36,143 nt of DNA from Bryobacterales bacterium (GTDB lineage Bacteria > Acidobacteriota > Terriglobia > Bryobacterales > Bryobacteraceae), in assembly GCA_003132905.1 (NCBI GenBank), contig PKZC01000298.1, positions 5,722 through 41,864 on the forward strand, given 5' to 3'. Position 1 is the stretch's first letter, and the number at the start of each line of letters is the position of its first letter. Position numbers and translations under genes: made by a program. The notes beneath the pieces are model-generated. The model saw nothing but the letters and a program-made list of their open reading frames with translations. It was not told the DNA's origin and made no database searches. Of this stretch, positions 24,881-31,623 are shown one piece after another.

Positions 24881-26605
24881 CTACCGGCCTTCACCCTTGA
24901 CTCTGATGTTCATCACTTCTTCGATAGTCATTGTTGCCGCGGCGGCGTGACGCTGATAATCCTCTAGCCGCGTCCGTTCCTCATCATCGGTGAGAGCTCG
25001 AACGCTGAGCCCGATCTTCTTCTCGGCTTCGTTCAGCCTTACCACCTTGAAATCCATTTCCTCGCCGATCGGCAGCGGCGATTCGTCATGCCGGTGCTCC
25101 GATGTTCCGGGGATTTCAGAGCGGTGGCACAAGCCTTCCACTCCCGGCGCCAGTTCCACGAACACGCCAAAATTCGCGGCCCTGCAGACTCGCCCTCGAA
25201 CCACATCTCCCACCTGATGCGCCCGGAAGAAAGATTCCCAGGCATCCGGCTGCAATTGCTTCACACCCAGCGACAGCCGCCGGTTGGGGGCGTCAATCTG
25301 CAGGATCACGGCCTGCACCAGTTGGCCCTTCTTCACCACTTCGGACGGATGCTTCACTCGCTTGGTCCAGGATAAATCGGAGATATGCACCAATCCGTCG
25401 ATGCCTTCTTCAATCTCTATGAACGCGCCAAAATCGGTGAGCTTGCGGACTCGCCCTTCCACTACCGAGCCGGGCGAGTAACGGTCGGCCACCGTGGTCC
25501 AGGGGTCCGCTTCCAATTGCTTGATGCCGAGCGAGACCCGCCGGTCCCTCGGCTTAACGTCCAACACCACCGATTCCACCTGATCACCGGCCTTCACCAC
25601 TTTGCTGGGATGCTTCATCCGCCGGCTCCAGGTCATCTCCGAGATGTGGATCAGACCTTCCACGCCTGGCTCCAACTCGATGAAAGCGCCATAGTCGGTG
25701 ACGCTTACCACGCGCCCAATCACGCGCGCACCTTGCGGATAACGTTCTTGAATTGTCTCCCACGGATCGGGAACCAGTTGCCTGAGCCCCAGAGAAATGC
25801 GCTCCTTCTCTTTGTCGAACTTCAGCACCTTCACCGTGATCTCATCGCCCGCGGTTACCACTTCGGAGGGATGATTCACGCGGCCGTAAGACATGTCGCT
25901 GACGTGCAGCAGCCCATCGATTCCGCCCAGGTCGATGAACGCTCCGTAATCCGTTAAATTCTTCACAACGCCGGTGACTGTGGCGCCTTCCTCCAGCACT
26001 TGCAGCGCCGCGCTCTTGCGCGTGTGCTGTTCTTCTTCCACCGCCATCTTGCGCGATACCACCACGTTGCCGCGGCGGCGATTGAGCTTGACGATCTTGA
26101 CTGGGATGTCCTGGCCGAGCAGCGAATCCAGATTATGCGTTGGCCGCGTGTCGATCTGCGAGCCGGGCATGAACGCCGGAACGCCTACATCTACCGAGAG
26201 TCCGCCTTTGATGCGCCCCGTCACCCGGCCTGAAACCACCAAGCCATCCCGCTGCGCTTTTTCCAGGTTTTCCCAGGATCGCAAACGGCTGGCTTTCTGG
26301 TGCGACAGCAGAATATAACCTTCCGGCTGCAGCCCTTGCCGGTCTACCATCACGTCGATCTCGTCGCCAACCTTAACGTGAATGCTGCCGTCCGGCTGTG
26401 CGAATTGCTCGATAGGAACTAATCCTTCAGACTTGTAACCAAAATCGACGATGACATCTTTATCGTGGAGTTTTACAACCCTGCCCTGCAGCAATTCGCC
26501 GTCGTGAGGGGGAGCAAAATGGGTGTAATCGTCGATGAGCTGCTCGTAGTCCGTCTCGTCGGACACGGGCGGGTTCAGATTTTGCTCATCTGCTTTGCTG
26601 GCCAT
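24881..26605 (-). CDS. rpsA: 30S ribosomal protein S1
   Basis: A 574-residue protein with six S1 OB-fold repeats, the full Gram-negative type S1 that docks mRNA on the 30S subunit. Repeats start about residues 40 (GELLQGRVVKLHDKDVIVDFG), 125 (VSGRVTGRIKGGLSVDVG), 210, 295, 380 and 465. Repeats 3-5 have the strong RNA-binding pattern (TDYGAFIDLG.DGLLHVSDMS). The first two diverge, as expected for the ribosome-binding N-terminal domains. ATG 26605 has GGGAG 8 bp upstream, and the 26611 alternative is TTG. A good sigma-70 promoter lies 150 bp upstream with a leader of about 140 nt. Confidence 0.96.
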   Translation of the reverse strand: MASKADEQNLNPPVSDETDYEQLIDDYTHFAPPHDGELLQGRVVKLHDKDVIVDFGYKSEGLVPIEQFAQPDGSIHVKVGDEIDVMVDRQGLQPEGYILLSHQKASRLRSWENLEKAQRDGLVVSGRVTGRIKGGLSVDVGVPAFMPGSQIDTRPTHNLDSLLGQDIPVKIVKLNRRRGNVVVSRKMAVEEEQHTRKSAALQVLEEGATVTGVVKNLTDYGAFIDLGGIDGLLHVSDMSYGRVNHPSEVVTAGDEITVKVLKFDKEKERISLGLRQLVPDPWETIQERYPQGARVIGRVVSVTDYGAFIELEPGVEGLIHISEMTWSRRMKHPSKVVKAGDQVESVVLDVKPRDRRVSLGIKQLEADPWTTVADRYSPGSVVEGRVRKLTDFGAFIEIEEGIDGLVHISDLSWTKRVKHPSEVVKKGQLVQAVILQIDAPNRRLSLGVKQLQPDAWESFFRAHQVGDVVRGRVCRAANFGVFVELAPGVEGLCHRSEIPGTSEHRHDESPLPIGEEMDFKVVRLNEAEKKIGLSVRALTDDEERTRLEDYQRHAAAATMTIEEVMNIRVKGEGR

Positions 26606-26620
26606 GGCCAAACTCCCGAT

Positions 26621-26701
26621 TCATACAACTACGATGGGCGCCAACCCATAGGCGGGGAACAACGTCAGAATCAAAACGACAGGGTTAAGCGTTTCAGACA
26701 T
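26621..26701 (-). CDS. Possible 26-residue leader peptide in the rpsA 5' leader
   Basis: ATG 26701 to TGA 26623 encodes a hydrophobic 26-residue peptide (starting MSETLNPVVLILTLFPA) that ends 15 bp before the rpsA ATG, inside its predicted leader. A GAGG tract abuts the ATG, too close for good initiation. It might couple or attenuate rpsA translation, or be chance. Confidence 0.2.
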   Translation of the reverse strand: MSETLNPVVLILTLFPAYGLAPIVVV

Positions 26702-26751
26702 CCTCAACCGCTCTATCAGGCGACAAACCGTTGATACATCAGCACTTCAGC

Positions 26752-26780
26752 ACTATAGCGGAGCCGTTGGCGGAAGTCAA
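26752..26780 (-). promoter_or_regulatory. Sigma-70 promoter of rpsA
   Basis: On the minus strand, TTGACT (26775-26780) and TATAGT (26752-26757) are separated by exactly 17 bp, close to consensus. Transcription should begin near 26745, giving a leader of about 140 nt ahead of the rpsA ATG, long enough for S1 autoregulation. Confidence 0.75.
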
Positions 26781-26825
26781 CCGACCCGGTACCACGGTTC
26801 GCGGCGCGGCGAACTCGGATGGCTG

Positions 26826-27062
26826 CTAATTCCGTCCGCAGAGATCCGGCGTCTGACACATTCCTCCGGCACACGTGGGGAACTGGGCGTTTCCGTTGGA
26901 CGCTTGCGTTTTTCCGTTGGACGAATGCGCGGCGAAGGTCGACAGAGCGGTCTTCAGGTGCGACTCGCCGCAACTCGGGCAGGCGGTCGCATTTTCATTA
27001 CGGCGGACCAGCTTCTCGAATTTAGTTCCACAGTCGTCACAAATATATTCGTAAATAGGCAT
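26826..27062 (-). CDS. FmdB-family zinc-ribbon protein
   Basis: A 78-residue small zinc-ribbon regulator-like protein. The start MPIYEYICDDCGTKFEKLV is diagnostic of the FmdB/CxxC-CxxC-SSSS family. The second knuckle is ACPSCGES. The C-terminal half is Ser/Asn rich and includes two more Cys (GGMCQTPDLCG), a common tail ending in this family. Zn2+ is bound by the two CxxC pairs. The function is not firmly known. The frame extends upstream to 27215, but MPIYEY marks the real start. It is monocistronic, with no close partner. Confidence 0.88.
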   Translation of the reverse strand: MPIYEYICDDCGTKFEKLVRRNENATACPSCGESHLKTALSTFAAHSSNGKTQASNGNAQFPTCAGGMCQTPDLCGRN

Positions 27063-27241
27063 GTTCGTTGGGCTCCCGGCGCCGGTTTGTTTTCTAATTC
27101 TAGCGCATCGGGACCCCGCCCAGGGCTCAGCTTGCGCGGCTCTGCCTGCCCGGGGTCTCTGATCCAGCTGTCCGGTACTAGCAGTCATGTTTTCGCTTTC
27201 TCGGCCCGCCCTCAAGTATTGCCGCTCGTTAACAAAGAGAG

Positions 27242-28723
27242 TTACTGCAACAGCGCCAGCACCAATTCATCCATCGTTTTGGTGACGCCTGGGGCGGGTT
27301 CCTCGAAATTGTTCACCAGCAACGAGAATGCGACGCGGCCGTATGCGGGTGTGTCGGCGTAACCGGAGATCGCCTTTACATGATCTAGCGTGCCGGTCTT
27401 GGCGCGAATCGAACGCGCTTCCGGATGCCCGGCAAATCGCGAACCCAAGGTTCCATCTTCGCCCCCAATCGGCAGCAGGTTCAGCCACTCTTCATGACGA
27501 GGCGACTGATTCATGTGCGCCAGCAGTTTGGTGATGGCCGAGGGCGAGACCAGCGTGGCGCGCGAAAGTCCAGATCCATCGATGAACTGGTATTCTCCGG
27601 CGGATATGCCGATGCTGCCGAGGAATTCATCCATCACAGCAAGGCCGGCTTCGGCGCTGCCCCTATATCCGGACGCAACCGCCACTTCGCGTAAAAACAT
27701 TTCCGCGTGCAGGTTCTGGCTCACCTTGTCGACCACTTGCAGGAGTTCGAATAGCGGAGGCGACTCGCGTTTGGCGAGGACGGTGTCTAGTTTGGTAGGC
27801 GCTGCGGCTGCTTCGTCGGGAAAGTGATGGCGAGCCACCGCCTGTCCGCGAATCGAGATCCCGCGCCGCAGTAGCGCGTCTCGCAAAACCTCGGCTGCGT
27901 AGAGCGCCGGATCGCCGATCGCGAGCTCTTCCGTGTATCCGGCTTCTCCTCGTGGAATGACGCCCCACACGTGCAATTCGCCGCCGGAGGCGCTGCGATA
28001 AACCCGGATTTTTCTTTCTCCCCGCTCGCTCGTGACCACATGGTTATCGATCACGAAATTTTCAAACGGCGGCGTGAGCGTGATGCGGGCCGATTCACCT
28101 GCATGTGCCCCCGGGCGAAGCGTTAGCGCGAAGGTATTGTCATCCAGAATGACGGCGCTCACCGGCGCGCCATATTCTCGCGTCGCGCTGTCGGAAGACC
28201 ATCCACCGGGCTGCGGCTCCCAAACGTACCGGCTGTCGTCGCCCACGATATTGCCTTCGATCCGCTTTAAACCACCCGCCACAAGCTGATCGGCCAATTC
28301 ATCGATGGCGTGGAAGGAGTAGATCGCCGATGCTGCGGCGTGGCTGCGATACGGATATTCGCGTCCCGATAAACTCGGATCGCCTCCGCCCACCAGTTCC
28401 AGATCGCCTGCCAGCAGCCCATCGGCATCGATCGGAACGTCCGCGCCGATTTGCGTGGAGAGCCGATAATCGGCGCCAAGTTTCGAAAGCGCGAGCGCTG
28501 TAGTGAACAGCTTCATGTTCGACGCGGGCACAAACAGGCGCTCGGAATTGTGCGTGTATAACACGCGCCCATCGCTCAGTCTCACCACGCGCATTCCTAC
28601 AAAGGCGTGCGAAAGAGGAGCGGCGGTGTCGACGATATGGTCAAGTCGCGATGAAAGATCCGCCGCCGCTACGAAAGAAACCAAACCGGCAACCCCGGCC
28701 GCGAGCGCGAGTAGTCGCGTCAT
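27242..28723 (-). CDS. dacB: D-alanyl-D-alanine carboxypeptidase/endopeptidase (PBP4, peptidase family S13)
   Basis: A 493-residue periplasmic penicillin-binding protein of class C type-4. A signal peptide covers residues 1-20. The active-site motifs are Ser68-x-x-Lys71 (ASNMK), SGLS in FIDGSGLSRATLVSP (the SxN motif appears as SGL) and KTG in RAKTGTL. The long insert between the first two motifs is typical of the S13 family. It trims D-Ala and cleaves 4-3 cross-links. Its ATG overlaps the higA stop (ATGA), so it appears to be transcribed and partly translated with the HigBA toxin-antitoxin genes. Length and motifs are complete. Confidence 0.93.
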   Translation of the reverse strand: MTRLLALAAGVAGLVSFVAAADLSSRLDHIVDTAAPLSHAFVGMRVVRLSDGRVLYTHNSERLFVPASNMKLFTTALALSKLGADYRLSTQIGADVPIDADGLLAGDLELVGGGDPSLSGREYPYRSHAAASAIYSFHAIDELADQLVAGGLKRIEGNIVGDDSRYVWEPQPGGWSSDSATREYGAPVSAVILDDNTFALTLRPGAHAGESARITLTPPFENFVIDNHVVTSERGERKIRVYRSASGGELHVWGVIPRGEAGYTEELAIGDPALYAAEVLRDALLRRGISIRGQAVARHHFPDEAAAAPTKLDTVLAKRESPPLFELLQVVDKVSQNLHAEMFLREVAVASGYRGSAEAGLAVMDEFLGSIGISAGEYQFIDGSGLSRATLVSPSAITKLLAHMNQSPRHEEWLNLLPIGGEDGTLGSRFAGHPEARSIRAKTGTLDHVKAISGYADTPAYGRVAFSLLVNNFEEPAPGVTKTMDELVLALLQ

Positions 28724-29022
28724 GTGCGAGTGTCGGCGGGAGCATGTATTCGCTGGACCCGGATTTTCTTCTCCCGCTTGCGAGTCTGAGCAATGTCGTA
28801 AGAGGCTTGCATCCGCATGAGCGTGTCCATCTTCACGCCGAAGGCCTTCTCGATGCGCAACGCCATGTCGCCAGAAAGATCGGCGCTGCTGTTTAGAAGA
28901 TTGGAGAGAGCAGGTCTGGAAACGTGAAGCGCTGCCGCGGCAGCGGTCACAGATAGCCCTGCAGGCTGGATAATTTCTGTCCGGATGAAGTCTCCCGGAT
29001 GGGGTGGGTTTTTCAGGGACAC
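28720..29022 (-). CDS. higA: HigA-type XRE antitoxin
   Basis: A 100-residue helix-turn-helix antitoxin of the HigA/VapA (VapI) family. The N terminus KNPPHPGDFIRTEII and HTH (SVTAAAAALHVSRPALSNLLN) are standard; LSGDMALRIEKAFGV follows. It should bind HigB and repress the pair's promoter. GTG start with GAGGAC upstream. It lies 18 bp after higB and overlaps the dacB start (ATGA). The C-terminal 20 residues are basic (TRKREKKIRVQRIHA). Confidence 0.9.
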   Translation of the reverse strand: MSLKNPPHPGDFIRTEIIQPAGLSVTAAAAALHVSRPALSNLLNSSADLSGDMALRIEKAFGVKMDTLMRMQASYDIAQTRKREKKIRVQRIHAPADTRT

Positions 29023-29040
29023 GCCGTTTAGTCCTCGGTC

Positions 29041-29331
29041 CTAGTGATAGTCTTCCAAACTCAAATCGACAATTTCCCGCTCAGCGGTGTTGATGCGGAA
29101 TGTCAGGCGCCGGTTTCGGGTGACACTGAGGCTCCATGTCCCCTTGCGATCGCCCGTGAGCACGTGTGCCTTCCAGGAGCTAAGGGCCCGCAATTCCGCC
29201 GGGTCCTCCATGTCATCCAGATACGCCAGCATCTTTCGAAGTTTATCCACCACATCGGGTGGCACACCTTTCTCGCTATCTTCGGTGTATAGCTTTTTCA
29301 GTCCCTTGTGGACGAAGCTTCGTATCGTCAC
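29041..29331 (-). CDS. higB: HigB-type RelE-superfamily mRNA interferase toxin
   Basis: A 96-residue toxin with the HigB/RelE fold (SFVHKGLKKLYTEDSEKGV, RALSSWKAHVLTGDRKGTWSLSVTRNRRLTFRI and the ending ADREIVDLSLEDYH variant TAEREIVDLSLEDYH). HigB cleaves mRNA in the ribosomal A site. The catalytic-like residues His (WKAHVL), Lys/Arg (GDRKG, VTRNRRL) and the C-terminal Tyr-His are present. The toxin precedes the antitoxin, the usual higBA order. The start is GTG at 29331. Confidence 0.9.
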   Translation of the reverse strand: MTIRSFVHKGLKKLYTEDSEKGVPPDVVDKLRKMLAYLDDMEDPAELRALSSWKAHVLTGDRKGTWSLSVTRNRRLTFRINTAEREIVDLSLEDYH

Positions 29332-29346
29332 TGATGGGCCGTAATC

Positions 29347-29375
29347 TGTAGCGTAACACTTATCACGTTTCTACA
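29347..29375. promoter_or_regulatory. Candidate HigA operator upstream of higB
   Basis: TGTAG (29347-29351) and CTACA (29371-29375) are inverted 5-bp arms flanking a 19-bp AT-rich core that includes TTATCAC. It lies 15 bp before the higB GTG. XRE antitoxins often use TGTA-N-TACA operators. No convincing -35/-10 pair was found nearby, so the exact promoter is unclear. Confidence 0.4.
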
Positions 29376-29430
29376 GCTCGCTGGAACACTGCCGATGTTG
29401 CCGGAACTGGCGCTGAGCAGTACTAAAGGC

Positions 29431-29446
29431 GGGGATTGGAATCCCC
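29431..29446 (-). terminator. Hairpin after the MFS gene
   Basis: GGGGATT-GG-AATCCCC is a perfect 7-bp inverted repeat just past the MFS stop. On the minus strand it is followed by a weak T-containing stretch (GCCTTTAG). It is a plausible but imperfect intrinsic terminator between the MFS gene and higBA. Confidence 0.4.
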
Positions 29447-29450
29447 TAGA

Positions 29451-30680
29451 TCAAGACCCAGGTTGTGTAATCCGCGAGAGGCTGCTCAACTTAGCTTCCA
29501 GCATGATCAACAGCACCAGCAGAAACACCATGAAGGTGCCGAACAACGGAAGAATCATCACCGCTTGAATCCCCCAAGCCTCCGCGAAGTAGCCGAGCAG
29601 CCAGGGTGCCAGGAAACCTCCTGTCATAGCCAGCGAGAAAAGGCCGTTGTAAAAACCTGGATGGTAATAAGGAAATCGATGCGCGATCTTTTCCACTACC
29701 AGCGGATAGATGGAAGCGAAGCCCGCGCCCACGAACAAGATGCCCATCACCGCGCCGAACATATTGTTCGTAGAGGCCAGCACTATCATCCCCAGCAGCG
29801 CCGACATGATGGACACAATCAGCAATAGCGCACGGTTGACGCGCCGCAGGATCAATTGCGAAATGATCCGTCCCACCAGCAAAGACGCCCAATAGAGCGC
29901 GAGTAGCAGCAGCGAATCCTTCGGGCTGATTCCTAGCCGGCGGATCAAAAACAACGGCAGCCATCCTGCCATCGACCATTCATTGCCAAATTGAAAGAAG
30001 AGCAGCAGGCTGAACAACACTGCGCCCGGGTTCCGGAAATCGCGCAGCACTTGAGCCAGTGCCAGGGTGTGCAGGGCGGGGCGTTGGGAAAAATTCCCTT
30101 TGAAACAGGCTATCGCGTACAGGCCTGGCAGAGCGGCGAACAAGATCAGAATGCTCGGAACTGTGTACACATAGTAGGTGCCCGCCACAAGCAGCGCCGT
30201 CAGTAAACTGCCTGAGCCGAACAAGAGCCCAGCGAAATTCACGGTAGCGGCACGGTCGATTTGATAGATCGGAGAGATCGCATGAAATACGCCTGCATTC
30301 AGCAGCCCCGTGCTGAATCCGATGCAGAGCACGCCCCCCAGTCGCCATATCGCCGTCGCAGGCGGAGACGCAAGCGCCAGGAAAAGAAATCCGCTACATG
30401 CCATCAGGCTGGCGAGAACCAAAACGAATTTCAGGCCACGCCGGGGAAGCAGGAAGTGAGCAGCTCCGACCGACAAAAGGAGTCCGAACGCCAGGCTTAG
30501 AAAATAGTCGCCAACCTCGGTGAAGTCGGGCCGCAGGTGATAGCCCCAGGCTGGCAAAATGGCGCCCAGGAACGACATGAGTATTCCCGAGACCAGAAAA
30601 GCGGCCATCGACCGCCATGCATCGCCTGCCGCCGATTGTTCGCCATCCGGGTCAAGCTGCAACTGAGCGACGCTCGACAT
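29451..30680 (-). CDS. MFS transporter, fucose/glucose permease-like (FucP/GlcP type)
   Basis: A 409-residue major-facilitator protein with about 12 hydrophobic helices and a short central loop. Motifs recalling the sugar-proton symporter group are the early ILMSFLGAILPAWGYHL helix, GLLFGSGSLLTALL, the second-half FGNEWSMAGWLPLFLIRRLG and FNGLFSLAMTGGFLAPWLLGYFAEAWG. It should import a monosaccharide or polyol; the substrate is unknown. The frame starts at 30725 but ATG 30680 (MSSVAQLQLDPDGE) is the better start. The gene has its own upstream region and no operon partner. Confidence 0.85.
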   Translation of the reverse strand: MSSVAQLQLDPDGEQSAAGDAWRSMAAFLVSGILMSFLGAILPAWGYHLRPDFTEVGDYFLSLAFGLLLSVGAAHFLLPRRGLKFVLVLASLMACSGFLFLALASPPATAIWRLGGVLCIGFSTGLLNAGVFHAISPIYQIDRAATVNFAGLLFGSGSLLTALLVAGTYYVYTVPSILILFAALPGLYAIACFKGNFSQRPALHTLALAQVLRDFRNPGAVLFSLLLFFQFGNEWSMAGWLPLFLIRRLGISPKDSLLLLALYWASLLVGRIISQLILRRVNRALLLIVSIMSALLGMIVLASTNNMFGAVMGILFVGAGFASIYPLVVEKIAHRFPYYHPGFYNGLFSLAMTGGFLAPWLLGYFAEAWGIQAVMILPLFGTFMVFLLVLLIMLEAKLSSLSRITQPGS

Positions 30681-30981
30681 CAGAGCACATTGTACCGCCA
30701 GTGATACTGATTTCCGTAGGGCCAACGCGCCGCTAAATTCCAGAAACAGGATCTACAATCCCGCGCGTTCTGAATTATGAACTACTTAACACGGGTTCGA
30801 TCCCGGCCCGCGAATTGCTTTTTCAATTGGCAAGTAGGGTTGATCTTCCAGGGCTACGGGAGTTGCCTCCTGGTCTTCGTCACATGCCCCGCAGGTTGCG
30901 GGGCATTTTTATTCCAGTTACCGCTACATGTTGTATCGGTACGTCCATATCATCCTGGATGTAGTGCGGTCGTAGAAACTG
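30681..30981. other. Intergenic stretch upstream of the RNA locus
   Basis: No credible gene lies here. Going rightward it holds a TACAAT hexamer (30754-30759), a GGGTTCGATCCC palindrome (30793-30804) that mimics a tRNA T-loop, a CCAGG/CCTGG hairpin (about 30848-30873) and then the strong terminator at 30884. The run of hairpins suggests a short transcribed RNA of about 145 nt, but no good -35 box accompanies the TACAAT. Confidence 0.3.
30884..30912 (+). terminator. Strong rho-independent terminator
   Basis: ATGCCCCGC (30884-30892), a 5-nt loop AGGTT and GCGGGGCAT (30898-30906) form a perfect 9-bp stem, followed by TTTTT. It points rightward, so a transcript from about 30760 should end here. 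No annotated gene ends just upstream, so it probably closes an unknown short RNA. Confidence 0.85.
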
Positions 30982-31011
30982 TTTGACAGACTTCCCTCTC
31001 GGTTTTATGAT
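30982..31011 (+). promoter_or_regulatory. Near-consensus sigma-70 promoter of the RNA locus
   Basis: TTGACA (30982-30987), 18-bp spacer, TATGAT (31006-31011). The -35 is perfect and the -10 has one mismatch, the strongest promoter I found in the window. Transcription should begin near 31018, at the start of a stretch with no ordinary gene. Confidence 0.85.
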
Positions 31012-31049
31012 GGTTTCATCACTGAAGAAAGGAGGTGGTCCAGTCTAAC

Positions 31050-31106
31050 ATGAGTAATAGTAGTGACTGTAGATTTAATACCCCGCGCGAGGTGGCCGAC
31101 TGTTAA
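31050..31106 (+). CDS. 18-codon ORF in the RNA locus (MSNSSDCRFNTPREVADC)
   Basis: A short ORF starting 8 nt after the extended Shine-Dalgarno tract and ending in TAA. It has two Cys, one at the very C terminus, and no transmembrane segment. The AGGAGG core is 14 nt from the ATG, longer than optimal, though the pairing extends 6 nt further. The stop codon sits in a hairpin loop. The peptide might be functional, or translation itself may regulate the RNA. I cannot assign a family. Confidence 0.5.
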   Translation: MSNSSDCRFNTPREVADC

Positions 31107-31224
31107 AGTCGCCGTCGTTTTGAACGTTCAGGTTTCGTTCAGTGACGAAGCCGCTGCTCCTGTGGACCGGCCGCTTCGCTGCGCGATACTAAGAAACACC
31201 TGGGATTAACCCCAGGGCTAGCTG

Positions 31225-31266
31225 CCCCCGCATCGCCTGTCATGGTGCTGCGGGGGTTTGTATTTT
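31225..31266 (+). terminator. Rho-independent terminator of the RNA locus
   Basis: CCCCCGCA (31225-31232) and TGCGGGGG (31249-31256) form a perfect 8-bp stem with a 16-nt loop, followed by TTTGTATTTT. The right arm and tail (GGGGGTTTGTATTTT) are imperfectly repeated as GGGGGGTTGTATTTT at about 31273-31288, a relic of a local duplication. Confidence 0.8.
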
Positions 31267-31291
31267 AGCTCCGGGGGGTTGTATTTTCAAA

Positions 31292-31320
31292 GCGACAGCG
31301 CTTGACGGGTGCGCTACACT
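31292..31320 (+). promoter_or_regulatory. Weak sigma-70-like promoter of rpmE
   Basis: GCGACA (31292-31297) and TACACT (31315-31320) are 17 bp apart, 4 of 6 matches each. They lie between the upstream terminator and the rpmE ATG, so an independent rpmE promoter is expected here. Confidence 0.35.
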
Positions 31321-31345
31321 GAAGTTTCGAAAGGATTCTGCCGTC

Positions 31346-31606
31346 ATGAAAGCCGCTATTCACCCCGCCTACGAAGAGATCAACGTCGTCTGCGCTTGCG
31401 GGAGCACCTTCAAAACACGATCCACCCACAAAGGCGACATCCGCGTGGAAATTTGCTCCGCCTGCCATCCCTTCTTCACCGGCCGCCAGAAGCTGGTGGA
31501 CACCGAAGGCCGAGTCGACCGTTTCCAAAAGTTAATGGCGAAATCGAAGGACCTCAAGGACAAAAAGGACCTCAAGGACAAGAAGCAGCCAGCGGCAACG
31601 CGATAA
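31346..31606 (+). CDS. rpmE: 50S ribosomal protein L31 (zinc-binding type)
   Basis: An 86-residue L31. [27 protein letters not shown] and [27 protein letters not shown] are the family core. The zinc-site Cys residues (CACG and CSAC) are all present, so this is the zinc-containing form. The final 20 residues add a lysine-rich tail with a doubled KDLKDK unit, encoded by an 18-bp tandem repeat. AAGGA lies 11 bp before the ATG. An intrinsic terminator overlaps the stop region. Confidence 0.96.
   Translation: MKAAIHPAYEEINVVCACGSTFKTRSTHKGDIRVEICSACHPFFTGRQKLVDTEGRVDRFQKLMAKSKDLKDKKDLKDKKQPAATR
31547..31582 (+). repeat. 18-bp tandem repeat in rpmE
   Basis: Two copies of AAGGACCTCAAGGACAAA, the second differing only in its last base, encode KDLKDK twice in the disordered tail of L31. 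Being in frame, copy-number change would only lengthen or shorten the tail. Confidence 0.85.
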
Positions 31607-31623
31607 GCGCTAACGCTTTTTTT
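31605..31623 (+). terminator. Rho-independent terminator of rpmE
   Basis: AAGCG (31605-31609), loop CTAA, CGCTT (31614-31618), then TTTTT. It starts at the rpmE stop and overlaps the last codons of the convergent Spy-like gene. Confidence 0.75.

Larger units (their letters stand above)
31018..31266 (+). ncRNA. Undescribed structured RNA with extended Shine-Dalgarno tract and short ORF
   Basis: A predicted transcript of about 250 nt between the strong promoter and an 8-bp terminator. In order: AGAAAGGAGGTGGTCC (31026-31041), complementary to the 3' end of 16S rRNA across 16 nt with one G-U pair; an 18-codon ORF (31050-31106); a CGACT/AGTCG hairpin over its stop codon; a GAACG/CGTTC stem (about 31123-31141); a GAAGC/GCTTC stem (about 31147-31177); a CCTGGG/CCCAGG hairpin (31199-31216). 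GGTCCA (31037-31042) could also pair with TGGACC downstream. Function unknown: it may be a dual-function small mRNA, a ribosome-interacting RNA or a leader for L31. Confidence 0.55.

Noticed and set aside
30790..30812. tRNA-like T-arm (GGGTTCGATCCC)
   Set aside because: Only a T-loop-like palindrome; the T-stem mispairs after two pairs, no acceptor stem, anticodon arm or CCA fits.
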